Origin: Apophysomyces variabilis
Taxonomy: Eukaryota > Mucoromycota > Mucoromycetes > Mucorales > Mucoraceae
Reading direction: 5' to 3'
DNA: 52,500 nt
Assembly (NCBI GenBank): GCA_002749535.1
Contig: MZZL01000102.1
Span: 1-52,500, forward strand
Part shown: in pieces, positions 32,699 to 45,308 of the stretch
How positions within the stretch are numbered: position 1 is the first letter of the stretch
How the letters are laid out: each line of letters starts with the position of its first letter
Notes under the pieces: generated by a model
Database searches by the model: none
Told to the model about the DNA's origin: nothing
The model's input: only the letters and a program-made list of their open reading frames with translations
Program-made: the position numbers and the translations under genes

Positions 32699-35041
32699 AT
32701 GACCACGGTTCTCATCGACAATTACGACAGCTTCACATATAATGTGTACCAATACCTTTGCTCACAAGGTGCCAAGGTCGTGGTTTACCGAAATGACAAG
32801 ATTACCATCGACGAACTCGTTGCATTGAACCCCGTCAATATCGTTATTTCACCTGGTCCAGGCCACCCTTCTCACGATGCCGGTATTTCGAGAGCTGTTA
32901 TTTCCCATTTTGCCGGCAAAATACCTATTCTCGGCATTTGCATGGGTGAACAATGCATTTTCGAAGTCTTTGGTGGAACTGTTTCCTACGCTGGTGACAT
33001 TCTTCACGGAAAGACATCGACGATTAAACATGACGCTCGAGGCATTTTCAAAGGTGTTCCTCAGAACAACCAGGTCACTCGGTACCATTCCCTTGCTGGT
33101 ATGCCAAGTACCATTCCAGATATCCTCGAGGTTTCGGCCACGACAGATGACGGTGTGATCATGGGTATCCGTCACTTGGAATATACGATCGAAGGTGTCC
33201 AATTTCATCCCGAAAGCATTCTTTGTGAGCACGGTCATACGATGATTGCCAACTTTTTGAAGCTGCGTGGTGGTCGTTGGGACGAAAATCCAGCTGCAGG
33301 TGTCCTTCCGAAGAAATTGCGTTCGACGCCTGCGTCGCCCAATCCGGCTGAGAAATCGGAAAGACCTGCTACACCGACAACGACGACGACCGGGACTAAC
33401 CCACCTACGGTGCCTAGTGGTGTGCCCTCTATTCTTTCGCGTATTCATGCGCAGCGTCTTCAAGATATTCAGGCGGCTAAGGAAGTACCTGGTCAATCTC
33501 AAGAGGATCTGGAGAAACTGTTGGCCTTGAATGTGGCTCCTCCCATCAAGGACTTTGTGAGCCGATTGAAGCAATCTACACCAGCCTTGATGGCTGAAGT
33601 AAAGCGTGCCTCCCCCTCCAAGGGAAATATCGATATCAAGGCCAATGCAGCCGAACAAGCTTTGAAGTACGCCTTGGCAGGTGCCAGTACTATCTCGGTC
33701 CTGACCGAGCCCAAATGGTTCCGTGGTTCGTTGAACGATATGCGACAAGTCCGCGAAGCGATCAGTCATTTACCAAATCGACCCTGCATTCTGCGGAAGG
33801 ATTTTATTGTCGACCGTTACCAGATCTTAGAGGCACGCGTCTATGGTGCAGACACTGTTCTATTGATCGTGGCCATGCTTTCGGATGAGTCGCTAAGAGA
33901 CCTCTATTTCTATGCCAAGTCACTAGGCATCGAGCCATTGGTCGAAGTAAACAATGTAGAAGAAATGGCTCGGGCCAATGCTTTGGGAGCCAAGGTGATT
34001 GGTGTGAATAACCGAAACTTGCACAGTTTCGATGTGGATATGGAAACAACTACGCGTTTGGCCGAAATGGTTCCCGAAGGTACAATTCTCTGTGCATTGT
34101 CCGGTATTTCCACTCGAGCGGACGTCGAGACCTACATGTCTCAGGGTGTGAAGGCTATTCTTGTGGGAGAAGCGTTAATGCGGGCTTGGAATCTGAAAGA
34201 TTTCGTCGCCGATCTTCTGGGCATACCCAAGAAAGACCCTGCTACTGATTCTCTCACTACACCAAAGAAAACGCTGGTCAAGATCTGTGGTGTATCTTCT
34301 GTCGAAGCGGCTGAAGAAGCTGCCAAAGCAGGAGCCGATTTGGTGGGTATGATTTTCGCCGAGAATTCCAAACGTCAAGTGACTATGGAGAAGGCGCGCG
34401 AGATTGCGGAAGCGGTGCGGGCATTGGATCTGCCGAGCAAAGAGACTAATGCTGCGCCATTGGAGGGAGAGGCTGCATCCGACTGGTTCGAACTTCATCG
34501 GTACCTGCTGGAAAAGAGAGCTAAGAAGCCCTTGTTGGTTGGTGTTTTCGTGAATCAATCTGTACAGCACATGTGCGAGGTGGCGGTTCATGTTGGTTTG
34601 GATTTGATCCAACTCCATGGCTCTGAATCAGTCGAGTTGGCGCGTTTCCTCCCTGTGCCCGTCATCAAGGTGTTTCATGTGGATGAGACGACGTATCACT
34701 CGGGCCAGATCCCTATATTTACTCAGCCAGGCAATCATCACTACGTTCTTCTGGATGCCAAGGTGCCTAATGCTCCTCCTCACCAACAAGGTGGACAAGG
34801 AATCAAGTTTGATTGGTCTATTGCACGTGAAGTGATTAACTACAAGCGTCCTGGCTTTGCGGCTAACTACCCATTTCCCCTTATTCTTGCCGGAGGCCTT
34901 CAGCCATCGAATGTGGCTGAGGCCATTCGCCGGGTGGATCCATGGATTGTGGATGTCTCTTCCGGGGTTGAAACCGATGGTGTGAAAGATGTGAAGAAGA
35001 TCAGAGAATTTGTTGAAGCAGCTAAGGCAGCTAAACAATAA
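32699..35041 (+). CDS. trpC: Trifunctional tryptophan biosynthesis protein (GATase-IGPS-PRAI)
   Basis: Intronless, 780 residues. Domain 1 (about 1-195) is the glutamine amidotransferase subunit of anthranilate synthase. It starts [14 protein letters not shown] and has nucleophile Cys81 in GICMGEQC and the His170/Glu172 pair in FHPES. A Pro/Thr-rich linker follows. Domain 2 (about 245-510) is indole-3-glycerol-phosphate synthase, with [11 protein letters not shown] and LRKDFIVD. Domain 3 (about 520-780) is phosphoribosylanthranilate isomerase, starting LVKICGVSS and ending in a [15 protein letters not shown] phosphate-binding block. It catalyses three of the steps from chorismate to indole glycerol phosphate. 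The ATG at 32699 was chosen because it precedes the conserved N-terminus directly. Fusion in this order is standard for fungal trpC/TRP1. Confidence 0.97.
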   Translation: MTTVLIDNYDSFTYNVYQYLCSQGAKVVVYRNDKITIDELVALNPVNIVISPGPGHPSHDAGISRAVISHFAGKIPILGICMGEQCIFEVFGGTVSYAGDILHGKTSTIKHDARGIFKGVPQNNQVTRYHSLAGMPSTIPDILEVSATTDDGVIMGIRHLEYTIEGVQFHPESILCEHGHTMIANFLKLRGGRWDENPAAGVLPKKLRSTPASPNPAEKSERPATPTTTTTGTNPPTVPSGVPSILSRIHAQRLQDIQAAKEVPGQSQEDLEKLLALNVAPPIKDFVSRLKQSTPALMAEVKRASPSKGNIDIKANAAEQALKYALAGASTISVLTEPKWFRGSLNDMRQVREAISHLPNRPCILRKDFIVDRYQILEARVYGADTVLLIVAMLSDESLRDLYFYAKSLGIEPLVEVNNVEEMARANALGAKVIGVNNRNLHSFDVDMETTTRLAEMVPEGTILCALSGISTRADVETYMSQGVKAILVGEALMRAWNLKDFVADLLGIPKKDPATDSLTTPKKTLVKICGVSSVEAAEEAAKAGADLVGMIFAENSKRQVTMEKAREIAEAVRALDLPSKETNAAPLEGEAASDWFELHRYLLEKRAKKPLLVGVFVNQSVQHMCEVAVHVGLDLIQLHGSESVELARFLPVPVIKVFHVDETTYHSGQIPIFTQPGNHHYVLLDAKVPNAPPHQQGGQGIKFDWSIAREVINYKRPGFAANYPFPLILAGGLQPSNVAEAIRRVDPWIVDVSSGVETDGVKDVKKIREFVEAAKAAKQ

Positions 35042-35462
35042 AAGAATTGGGTCATGGATGGTATAATGTCATAATCTTTTGTTTATCCACGAAAGACCAA
35101 AGTCATATCTTTTGTTGGCATTGCATTGAACGACGAATAGGTTCTTTTCCTCAGCTATTGAGTCTGCGCGCTTTTGTTCTAGCGCTTCTTGATGAACTTC
35201 TTTGTGTGATATACCATATGTGTATGTTTTATGCTGCAGAACTTTAGAAGAATTCCCCCGCAGTCCTCACTAAATATGGTAACTCATCAGGTCCAAAAAT
35301 AATAACGCACAACACGCCCAAAAAGCGGCAAGTCGAGAAATTGCAGTTTGAACCCAACGCGAAACCTAAAAAAGAAGCTTGGGAAATAGAGCACAGACGC
35401 ACACACCTTGATTCACTTGCTCTCTTTTTCTTTTCTATTATACACATACAAAGGAATTTAAA
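35042..35462. other. Intergenic between trpC and CHS5
   Basis: 420 bp in tandem orientation. No gene. It should hold the trpC 3' end and the CHS5 promoter. Confidence 0.4.
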
Positions 35463-36556
35463 ATGACATCGATTCAGTTCACCGTGGGCAAATTGGATGC
35501 AGGCATGGTAAACCATCGTTTTCCTTGAAAGAGTCTAGAAAAAGAACCAAACCGTGCGTGTATTGCGTTCATAGAAAGAGAGAAAGAGGGAGACATAGTC
35601 ATCATTCATCGTGTTGTTCCTTTTTCTTTTTTATTAGGCCATTCTTCTGACGGAGGACCATCATCTGATTGAGTTCCCGTCGTTACTTTTACCCAAAGGG
35701 GTTGCTTCCGGAAGTATTGTGAATATTGCCGTAAGTCGCAATGTCTCTGAAGAAGAAAAGAAGATGAAGGAGTTTTGGGATTTGCAAGACACCATCTTGT
35801 CGATGTTTGGCCAAGTGGAACCAGAAAACCCGGTTTTGCGAGTGGAAAACATTACCCAGACCTCCCTGACCCTCAAATGGGATCCTTTAATGCTTCATAC
35901 AGCAGAACTACGCTCCTTGGATGTTTACAAGAACGGCACGAAACTAACACAGGTAATAGAAGAAAAAAAACTTCATTTCTTGGGGTTTGGTGTTTTCTTA
36001 TACGTTCTTTAGCATGTGCCTCATGATTCGCAATCGATTAAACTATCAGGTTTGGATGTGGATCACGAATTCAAATTTTCTATTGCTATCCGAACCACAG
36101 CTGGACGCTACGAATCCAACGAGGTGACGGTCCGTACACACAAAATGGAGAACCTGACCGGTATTCGAGTGGCCTTTGGTGTGTTTGAGGAACCTGCATC
36201 GGCCATTGCTGAACTCAAGGGCATTGTGGATAAGATGGGGGCTACCTGGACAGAGGACGTCGATAGTGACACGACTCATCTTCTGGCACAGTTGCCTGGT
36301 GGAGCGAATTATGATCGTGCCGTACAACACTCTATACCAATTGTCAAACCCGATTGGCTTGTCCAGTGTGATAAGAATAAGAAGATTCAGGTAAAGTCAA
36401 GCTAGAGAGAAGGAGAGAGAGAGGGAATGAGAGATACATAAGGGATTAAAAGGCTCTGTGTGTATATATTGGGCTATGTACAGGTCAGGGAAGCTAACGT
36501 ACTGTTTTTTTTAGTCTGCCATACCCTATTATATTGTCAGTGTTCAAAATGATTAA
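35463..36556 (+). CDS. CHS5: Chs5-like exomer subunit (FN3 + BRCT)
   Basis: Scaffold of exomer, the trans-Golgi complex that exports chitin synthase Chs3 in yeast. Four exons: 35463-35507, 35638-35952, 36013-36390, 36515-36556 (GT-AG, in phase), 259 residues. The N-terminus TVGKLDAGMAILLTEDHHLI is the Chs5 dimerisation segment. An FN3-like domain spans about 75-160 and contains TQTSLTLKWDPL. A BRCT domain follows (about 165-250), with DTTHLLAQ and IPIVKPDWLVQC. The last exon supplies AIPYYI, matching the family's end of the BRCT. The long charged repeat tail of yeast Chs5 (about 670 residues) is absent; the protein stops after BRCT. Confidence 0.93.
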
Positions 36557-37070
36557 TGCCAATGTTTTCCCCTCTTCGCCTTTTCTATCCTTTTTATTGT
36601 TAAATCATTACCTTAGCACGCAACCAAAAAATACAGTTCGCTTACTTTCTTTTTTGTGGGTTTTATATAATGGTTATTGTTTGCCATGTATTCTATTTTA
36701 CAAGAAGATACATAGAATTTACGGAGTGGGAGGATAAGAGACCGTAAGAGTTAAAAAGGGGAATTCTTTACGGATGTAATTGTAAATTTACAAAAAATTT
36801 TAAAGAGAAAGAAAAAAGTTACAAGATGGAAACAAGGATATGCTAAGTGAACACGGAATAAAACCCAAAAGAAAAGAAGAAGAAAAGGAAAAAAAAAGAA
36901 GGAAAGCATGCCCATCGTTGTGTTTCTTTTTTGCGTGTGGGGGAACTTTTGGTTGTTCTAGATGTAAGAGTGTGCGTGTGTGTGTGTGAAAAAGCGTAGA
37001 GACGAGTAGAAGACGAAGAAGAGAAAGAGAAAAAACCTACAACAAGTAGAGACAGAGAACAGGGTGCATC
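36557..37070. other. Convergent intergenic region with a short GT repeat
   Basis: 3' regions of CHS5 and the hexokinase-like gene. A (TG)n tract lies at about 36970-36988. Nothing else is recognised. Confidence 0.4.
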
Positions 37071-38779
37071 TTATGAAGAAGCCACCGCAATCTTTTCGGC
37101 CATCATGGCTACAATGGCTGCTCCAACAATACGTGAATGTTTCACGATGCCCACCGAAAGTTTTGATGCAATATGGTCCGGAAGCAGGTCTTTCAATGTA
37201 TGGCACACGCGGTGATGAAAAGAGGGATAGTCTTCGTAGATATTTCCAGTAATGGCTAAAATAAAAAGAAGAGTTAAACATAAGCTAGAAGAAGATGAAG
37301 GAATGAAAACACTTACATATGACACATTGGTCTTCTTCCAAACCAATACCTTCGTTCGTCATATGCTGAACCACGGCCGCTATGGCTGCTCCAACCAACA
37401 TGGCCGCACGGGAGCCAACAAGTTCACAGACATTCTTGACTATTTCTCGATCAGCCATCGATGTCTTTGATAAATCCATCATGTCTTCCAAGACAATACG
37501 GGTATCTTCAAGATTTTCTGTCTCGTCGCTTTCACAAACGTACATATAACTCGTATCAAAACTATAAGGTCGGTTCAGCGTCTCAGATGTCTCGCCACCG
37601 AAGACAATGTCACGGTCAACAAGATAGATCAACACGTTCCTGACAATTTCGCCGAGGAAAATGCCGGTCGTCATCTTCTCAAACACATGGAATTGAGGAT
37701 TGATGGATTCCCGATCGAGCTTGCGGTCAAACCAGGTACACGGCAAGGTCCGACGTGAAGACCCGAAATTGCCCCATTCGGTATTGATGATCATTGCCTT
37801 GTCTTTGGACGACTGATCTTTGAGCTTTGTGACATTCCGTGCCTGCTCATAATAAGCGCAGTTGGTCCCTAAGCTATGCACAATGCCCACACGGGTGCTG
37901 GGATGTTGATAGGCATGGGCAAGGAGAGTACATACAGCATCTATGAGGAGATAATGAGAAATGTTGTTTTTTTCTTTTTCTTTTTTATCTTTGCTTTCAT
38001 ACCATTTGCAATGGCTACAATTTTGATAGGAAGACCTTTTAATTTGACGCGCTCATGCATCATCTGTACGACATCGACCCCAACACCGTTGGGATAACTA
38101 AAGCCGTGACCAAGGGACAGAATGCGACCACTATTCAGACCGATCTGTTTAATGGCAAAACCAAAAGAGACAGCCATAGGATAGGTAAAGGGTGGATCGG
38201 AATGGGGAGGTGAAGCCATGGCATCATGGGAGTAGGATTGTCTTTTGTTGTCTTGGTGAGGATGAGTGCCAACGCGTGTAAGGAAATCAGCAATACATTC
38301 GACGACATAATCGATCATCACTGTGAAATCATCTCCGCTGGTGAGATCAGGCGTTATTTTGTATTGATACTGATTGATAGCTAACTTTCCCGAATCGCCC
38401 TTGAGATTGACCTGACAAGCATAGATATCCATTCCGGCAATTTCCAATGCTAAATACGTGCCTTTCTCATTCCCGGTTGGGTAGCCTGAACAAAAAGCAC
38501 CAAAGACAAAGAATATGAATTATTTTTTCATGGATAGAACCTGTTTTCGTCTTTTATTCTACCGGTAACATAGGAAGGAATCATATCCAGATCACTGTTT
38601 CGGTCATCGGCTAATCCAGCCTTGAGTTCGGCATCAAAGTGATGAATGACGTTAAGTAACGTCTGTCGTTCAACGCAAAATAGGTTTTGTAGCTCGCGAA
38701 AGGCCTCTTGTTGTTCTTGGTTTCCATGCCTTAACGTATACAAGGCTACTGCTGATGCCAGGTCCATCGAATGATCCAT
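37071..38779 (-). CDS. Hexokinase-family protein with degraded active-site loops
   Basis: Four exons (minus): 38563-38779, 38003-38485, 37317-37940, 37071-37255, giving 502 residues. The fold is clearly hexokinase: SYVTG..PTGNEKGTYLALE, then NDAVCTLLAHA with the catalytic-base Asp at residue 234, INTEWGNFG and a YPSFHHRV...L C-terminal helix. Key loops differ. The first phosphate motif, usually LDLGGTN, reads LEIAGMD. The sugar-loop FSFP reads FSYPNG and the WTKGF block is missing. The GTGTN loop reads SLGTN. The DGSV region of the second phosphate motif is replaced by IVKHSRI. Catalysis is therefore doubtful; a regulatory role like that of non-catalytic fungal hexokinases (Aspergillus XprF/HxkC) is possible but unproven. 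Confidence 0.85.
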
Positions 38780-39498
38780 TGGCTAATGCTTTCCGACTTG
38801 AAAACCCCAATGGTGAGGATGAAGCCCGAGTCGAGGGTAACGGCGGGAAGTCAAAAAATTAAGTTGAGCAACAAAAAAAAAGATTCAGTTGGGGTTGTTT
38901 TCCCGCCAACTTCCCAGCAAATCTCCATGGAGATAACAAGCTGTTTCCGCAAAGTTTAAAGTTGCACCTTGTGTTAAATCGATGTTCCTACTCTTCCCCA
39001 AGGGTGGCTCGCGCTAAAAATAAAATGCCGGCTTCGCTACCTTTGTTGACCGACGGATACCTGTTAGACGTAACTGTTGCTTGCTTCTCTATTGCAGAAT
39101 AGACTCTTTCGATACTCGCGCCTTTCCATAACATTTTTCAGTGACCACAGAAGACCATATCTTCTACCTTTCTATTATCTCTTCTAAACTTGAGCCCATA
39201 AGGCTTTATTCTTAGCATGCGTATTCTCTGGTCCGCGCAACGTCCTCATTAGGTCTAAGTGCAATGGAATCAATCGATAAAATAACTAAAAAATGCCGCC
39301 ACGCTCATAAATTGCATGTCGTGTCATTTATCTAATGCTTTTTGAACAAAGTATAAAGCGATGGTAAGTATGTTTATTCTTTCTTTTTTTGCTTCCAAAG
39401 CTTCTTTTTTTTTCCTTATGTTCTTTTGCGATGTTTATCTACAAGTACATTTTTTCTATGGAATACCTAACTTTTCTTTTCTTTTTGTTTCTCGATTA
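38780..39498. other. Intergenic between the hexokinase-like and CLU1 genes
   Basis: Upstream region of the minus-strand hexokinase-like gene and 3' region of CLU1. No gene or repeat is recognised. Confidence 0.4.
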
Positions 39499-42400
39499 CT
39501 ATTGTTTAGATGAAGCCTTCTTCTTGCCCTTTCTGGAAGAAGGGTTGGGCGAATTGATATACTGAAGTACTTGTTCAATCGGGAGTTCTCCACGAGGAAC
39601 CTCAACCTTCTTTCCAGCCGCTGCCTTCTCACTAGCTGCACTGGCCATGGTCTTGGTCGCTGTGCTAGCAGCTGCCTTGCTCTGTTCGCGAGCACGTTGA
39701 GCCTAAATAAGAAAATGCATTAATTATTCCATCTTCCTAAATTTATACTGGAACTTACGGTGATCAAGGCGTTGGAGGTCAATTCCTTCAACCACATGTC
39801 ACTTTCTTTTGTACGAGGATCTTCCACACCAAGCTAAATCAATGCAACCAATAGTCAAATTTCCTGTCTCCTTGTTCATCTTCTTTTCTTTAAATACCTT
39901 CTTCTCAAAAACACCGTAGGCTACGCGCTCAGCGTTCAAAGCCTTATTAAAGTCGCCTTGGAGCGTGTAGGCCCGGGCGAGAACGTGGTATCCAGTGGCA
40001 GTGATCACATGGTCTTTACCAAGGATTGCCTCCTGAGTAGCGCAAGCTCTCTCAAAGAACTTAGTGCTCATAGCATAGTCACGAAGCGATTGGAGCATGA
40101 CACCTGCGTTGTTCTAACAGAAAATAAAAAAATGTGACAAGAGTGTAAGCAACAACAAACAGAACCTATCTCCTGGTTTGACTTACATCAGCTGTGGCAG
40201 AATCAGGATGGCCGGGGCCAAACAACAGATCCCAATAATACAATGCGTGGCGAATATAACGGAGAGCCAGCTTGGTACGACCAGCTGCATGTTCGAACAA
40301 ACCGAGATTGAGCTAATAAGAAGTCTTTAAGTATGAAAATCTGGGCCAATCAGTAGATTGAACATACATAATGATGGATAGTTTCGGGGTGATCAACACC
40401 GCAGGTTCGTTCAGCAGCAATGACAGCCTTGCGTTGCAGGTCCAAAGCAGCTTCGCGGTCCTCTCCATGATGATAGATCATAGCAAGTGTAGCGTAGCAC
40501 TTGCTAGTCTCAGGATGCAGGAAACCATACGTTTGCTCGTGCAAGGTCAACGATTCAAGCAAAAGCTCAAGACCCAGCTGACGATGCCCTTGCGATAAAC
40601 TAACTTTACCAGCCTCAAAGGTTTCCTCAGCAAAGACGCTCTATAGAAAATTATGAACAAAAAGATACGATAAGTTCGACGAATCATTATGATAAGTAAA
40701 GGAAAGACTAGAAACATACGCGTGTTCCAGCTTGCTTAACAATAGGCATCACGTTGAGAATGTCGTCGGGTATAAATGTTGTGTACCGTCTGACGGGCTT
40801 GAACTCCTCCTTTGCCGTTGACTGGTGATGTTGTTTTTTGTTGCCCTTCTTTGACTTGGCCTGCTGCTGCTTTTGGCGAGCGGCCTGGGATTGGGCTGCA
40901 GAATCTTCAGCCGCAAAGGCAGCAAGTTCTTCCTCGGTGTAAGGATGGAATCGGTACTCGCGTGCCTCGATTTGCACACCCACACGGAGACAGATCTCTC
41001 TCAAGGTTGGCAAGGGCTTGAGCAAGCTCACAAAGTCATCCTCGAGGTTGTAACGGAAGCGAAGCAGCACCTGCTGTTGAAGTTGGGTCTTGAGGGATGT
41101 AGGAGTAAGTCTAGCCCATTCATAATCGTTCTTTGTTTTGCCTTCTGGCAACACCGGTGTAGGTTTAGGGTTGAAAGTAGTACCAAACAGGCAGTTGAAG
41201 TAATGCGAGATGCATAGGCTGGTTTCTTCCAGGTTGCAAGTGAAGAGGTACTTTCGGAGAAGACGCTTGCTGCAACGCACAACCATTTCCTGGATAGCAA
41301 GCTGTTGAATGTGCTTGATACGCTTATCTTCGCTCAGGGCAACCAGCTGAGCAATCTTGCCAAGATAACGCATGTTGATACCACGGCGATGCATAGCTTT
41401 GGTCAAAGCATCACCATCCAAAGGTGAGATTGCATACGAGGCGAAGTCAAGAACCAAGCTGGGAATGATTTCCTCGTTCAAGAATTTGGATGCATCGCGA
41501 ATGACTTGCTCCTGTTCCTTCAAGGTATCGCCGCTCAATTGGTTGGCATTGGTGAACACGTCTGGGTTGAAATGAAGCTGGAACTCGTTCATATCAATCT
41601 TGATATCTTCCTCTTCCTCAGTCTTTACGACTTCCTTTTGCTCATCACCCTCCGTGGTAACTGGGGTTTCCTCAGCAGTCTTCTTTTCTTCCTTCTCTTT
41701 CTTATCACCCTCACCCTCAGCCACAGCCTTCTTCTCCTGTGCTCTTTCCTTCTTGATTTCTTCGCTCTTTACCTTGACCCACTCTCTGAATCTGTGCTCC
41801 CAGAACAAGCTCATCAACTCGGGTCGAAGCAAGGTCATTTTATGGGGATAAGCAGGCTTAGCGTCTTCACCCGTCTTTTCAGTGCATTCGGTTTCTTGGA
41901 ACTCGATATCCACAGGATTGAGGCGATAGAGATCCAAAAGATAACGACGACCGTCAGCACCCATCAGACCTTTCGTCTCCATAGAGGTGTATAATTTAAC
42001 CTGACCCTCCTGTCCATCGACCAAAGTGTGCTCAGCCAGATGAAGCGATTTGGCAACGTCACGACCGATTGTTTCATGGAACTTGTCATCAGACGAGATC
42101 TGGACACCGTTATCGACAGAGCCATACACAATTGAATTTTCGTCCTGGCGACGGAAGATACCGGGGACAACACTCTGTGCAAGGACACGAACACCCTTAT
42201 AATCTACAATGACACTACCCAAGGTATACAGACCTTCCGCATCGATGGTGTTCAAGATCTTGACGCCTTCCAAATCCTTTCCAGTGGCGACGTGGGCGGC
42301 CTCGTCTGCACCCAGATTTTCAAAGGTCCCTCTTCCATCATTGCCCTTGCTGAAGAAAATATTGTTATAGACGTACATATGCGAATCTTCAGGCTCCAAT

Positions 42401-43862
42401 GGGTTCAATGGCACGACTGAACCGTTGACAACGGCCATAGCGCCACGGACAGCGGCCTCGGCAAATTCTGACTGGATCTTGGTGATCAAACGTTCACGCA
42501 AGACGCGTTCCTGCAGATTCGTCTTGGGCAATTCGCGATGGGACTGCAATTCGTCGTTCCAATCACGTAAGGACTCCACAGCGTCGGTACCGAAATTGAG
42601 GAATGAGTCGGCGGGTCGCAAAGGATCGTACACGTGCTGTTCTGGCTGGACTGCCCAAGGGTAGCTGGGAGAATAGGTGTTCACAGGAAGAACTTCAAGC
42701 ATATGATGACGGGTGATGAAGTCTTGAAGTTTAGCAAAGTTTGATGCGAAAAGAGGGGACAAATTCTGCAACAAGGAAATCAGAGAATGATTGGCCATCT
42801 TTTTGTGAACGGGTCCGGATTTGGGAGAGGGATCGTATTTGTGGTTGGATGAGTTATTGACAAAGAAACCCTTTGTAGAGGCGGTGATATGGATCGTTTC
42901 ATTTTCCAACGTGGTCACAGCAAGGTAAAGTAAATCTCCTTTCAATCTCTGAGTATGTGGCACGGGATTCCATCCAGAAAGGACCAAGCTTTTAAGACAC
43001 TGAGGAGCCAAACGCTGAAAGGTGGATGGGATGAATTGAGAAAGTTGTGAGCGCGCTTCTAAGTCAGCGTCAGTGAAAGCATGCTGAGGAATAGGAGCAT
43101 CCGAAAATAAATCCTCCATCTTCTTCTCGCCTTCGGCCACAATCTCTTCATCTGAAAAAGGTTTGCCGTTAGTCTCTTGTTCTTTCTAGCAAAAAGCTAA
43201 CCTACCGATATCCCCTGTCACAGCTGTCAAGAAAGAGATAGCAGGGTCAATACCAACGGAAGATGAGTTGGGTTTATACGGTCCACCCAGTAGATCACGG
43301 AGACGGTTAATATGAAGTCGTACGTCGCGTTCGGTGTACGTGTCTAGATAAAATAGATTACCCCAGGTTGTTGATATCAGCTTAGTTTTCTTTTTTCCTT
43401 CTTCCATTTGCCTACTTTACCTTCAACCAACTCGAGCTCTGTTTCGGTTGTGATACCTTCCACTTCACCTAGCTCCGAAAAATCATTAAGTCTCTTTCCG
43501 TTGAATGCCAAATAGAAACATGAATGAACACAGGTTTCGGGTGATTCCATGATAGATTGCTTAATATCATGAATGGCTTCACGAGGACTAGCCTGTGTTG
43601 TGTTGTCGACATGAGTGAGTTTCGTTCTTTGTATTCTATCGTTTATCCAAGCTTACAATGATTTTGACGTTACCAGCCTTGCGAGGCAAATTCACCGTAA
43701 GTTGATAGGTTTCCTCTACAACAGCTGTTTCCGACACCGTGAGAAAAAAAGGGCCATTTAATAGATTTGGCGCGCGCTATTACCTTCTTCAGGAGGAGCT
43801 GCCACCTGGTCATTCGTTGTCGATTCCTCTTGCACAGCCTGCTGTGGGACTTTCTCGGCCAT
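39499..43862 (-). CDS. CLU1: Clustered mitochondria protein (Clu1 / eIF3-associated)
   Basis: Cytosolic RNA-binding protein needed for normal mitochondrial distribution and reported with eIF3 in yeast. Ten exons (minus): 43784-43862, 43657-43724, 43421-43592, 43206-43343, 40720-43151, 40640-40368, 40312-40187, 40113-39898, 39833-39759, 39702-39499. All are GT-AG and in phase, giving 1,260 residues, close to yeast Clu1. An N-terminal ubiquitin-like region is followed by the large Clu domain, with NPLEPEDSHMYVYNNIFFS and RRYLLDLYRLNPVD. A Glu/Lys-rich linker and TPR repeats come next (LHEQTYGFLHPET, ATQEAILGKDHVITA). The end is LPIEQVLQYINS plus a basic tail. A long GA tract lies in its upstream region. 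Confidence 0.95.
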
Positions 43863-45308
43863 GACTCTTTTTTAAAAGTAAGCTCAAGGTTTGTTTTGAG
43901 ACTATGTTATGTTGGTTTTACCTTTATCAAAAATTGAGTAAAGGGGAAAAAGGGAAGAAAAAGTTTATGGAAGGGAGGTTTAAAAAAGAGAGAGAGAGAG
44001 AGAGAGAGGTTTCGCTTAGTGTTTAGAGCGGGGGGCCCTTATTGCACGCCCAACTTTTGTTTGCGGGGTTTGCTGGCTTCTCACTCACATCGGTGGCTTT
44101 TCCACACACTCTCTCTGTCTTTGTCATGATTCACTCCCCCTCGAAGCAAAAGAGCGTCCCTTAAAAGCATGTGATCCAAATGAAAGCATGCAAAAATGTT
44201 ATCATAAAAATGAAAAATGCAACTTTCTTTTTTATAACCCATATTTGGTGATATTGTCCGTGGAAACCGTATAACATCAAAGTGGCATGACAACAGCAAA
44301 AAGCTTACATACAACAATTGAATTCCCTGACAAAACTTCTTTTTCTTATTATTATTTTCCCATGCTCTAAACTAAACTCAGCTTGGTTTATCTCCATCTG
44401 CCCTTTGAGTACCCACTCCGAATGTGCGACAGAACAAGCAAAAAAAAAAGACAAACTTTCTGTTTGTCTGCTACATAAGTTCCCTATCCGATAACAAAGT
44501 TAATAAGAAGAAAAAAGTTAAACATTGAAAACATCGAATCATATACATGATGTGATAATTTAAAGCCGGCTAAGAATGGTAAATGAGATGACCTAACCTA
44601 AAGATCTTTCTTTTGTGACAGACAGAGGGATCGATCACTAGGGATAAAGCCACGTTAATTGCATGCCACGCGCGTGGCCTGATTTAGAAAATAAAGTAGA
44701 TCGATGTTCGTCTCGCTGCATATGTCATTGACCCGATTAATGATGCACAGCCAATCTATAAAAAAAAGGGGGGGAAGGTAATGTAGATAGTCCTTTAGTA
44801 CTACAGAGAAGAATTGACAACGAACAAAACAACATAACTTGACATTAGTCTCTGTCATGCTAGTCGTCCATCATAAGCCGTAAATGATCCAATTGAATGC
44901 TACGTGACAATTTCTATTGCCCTAATGGAACGAAGTACGAGGAATGAAGAAATCTCGAGCATTAAAAAGAAAGCGAAAGAGAGAGCGATATTTGGTGGAA
45001 CAAACCCGGAAAAGGAGTCCCGGTTGTTCGAACGATTTTTCGTGTATCATCAAACTGTAAAGAGCACGCTCTTTTCTTTCCTTCCCTTCTTCTTCCCTTT
45101 TTCTCTTTTTATAAATACACTTATTTATATTTCTTCTTTTTCTTCTTCTTCGATTGCTTATATAACGTCGATTCTCTTACTGCTTTTACACAAACAAAAT
45201 CTTACCCCAATTCCACTGTATATAAGAAACAACGAAACGAACAACAGAAACAGAAAAAGACATAGTTCGTTTTCACTCATATCTCTCTGGTTACATACAC
45301 ATCTTTCA
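43863..45308. other. Divergent intergenic region with a GA microsatellite
   Basis: Promoter region of CLU1 (-) and of the Ser-rich gene (+). A (GA)n run lies at 43988-44008. The open frame upstream of 45309 is T-rich and hydrophobic by composition only, so it is treated as 5' UTR. Confidence 0.4.

Noticed and set aside
32849..33769. 306-codon open frame antisense to trpC
   Set aside because: It is a shadow of the coding strand; its composition is odd and no motif is present.
36961..36990. GT tract and GA tracts (43988-44008, 48340-48353) as functional elements
   Set aside because: They are ordinary microsatellites; nothing nearby suggests a role.
44904..45308. N-terminal 135-codon extension of the Ser-rich protein
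   Set aside because: The open stretch is T-rich, gives a run of Phe/Leu/Ser without family features and looks like a pyrimidine-rich 5' UTR; the later ATG fits the composition change.
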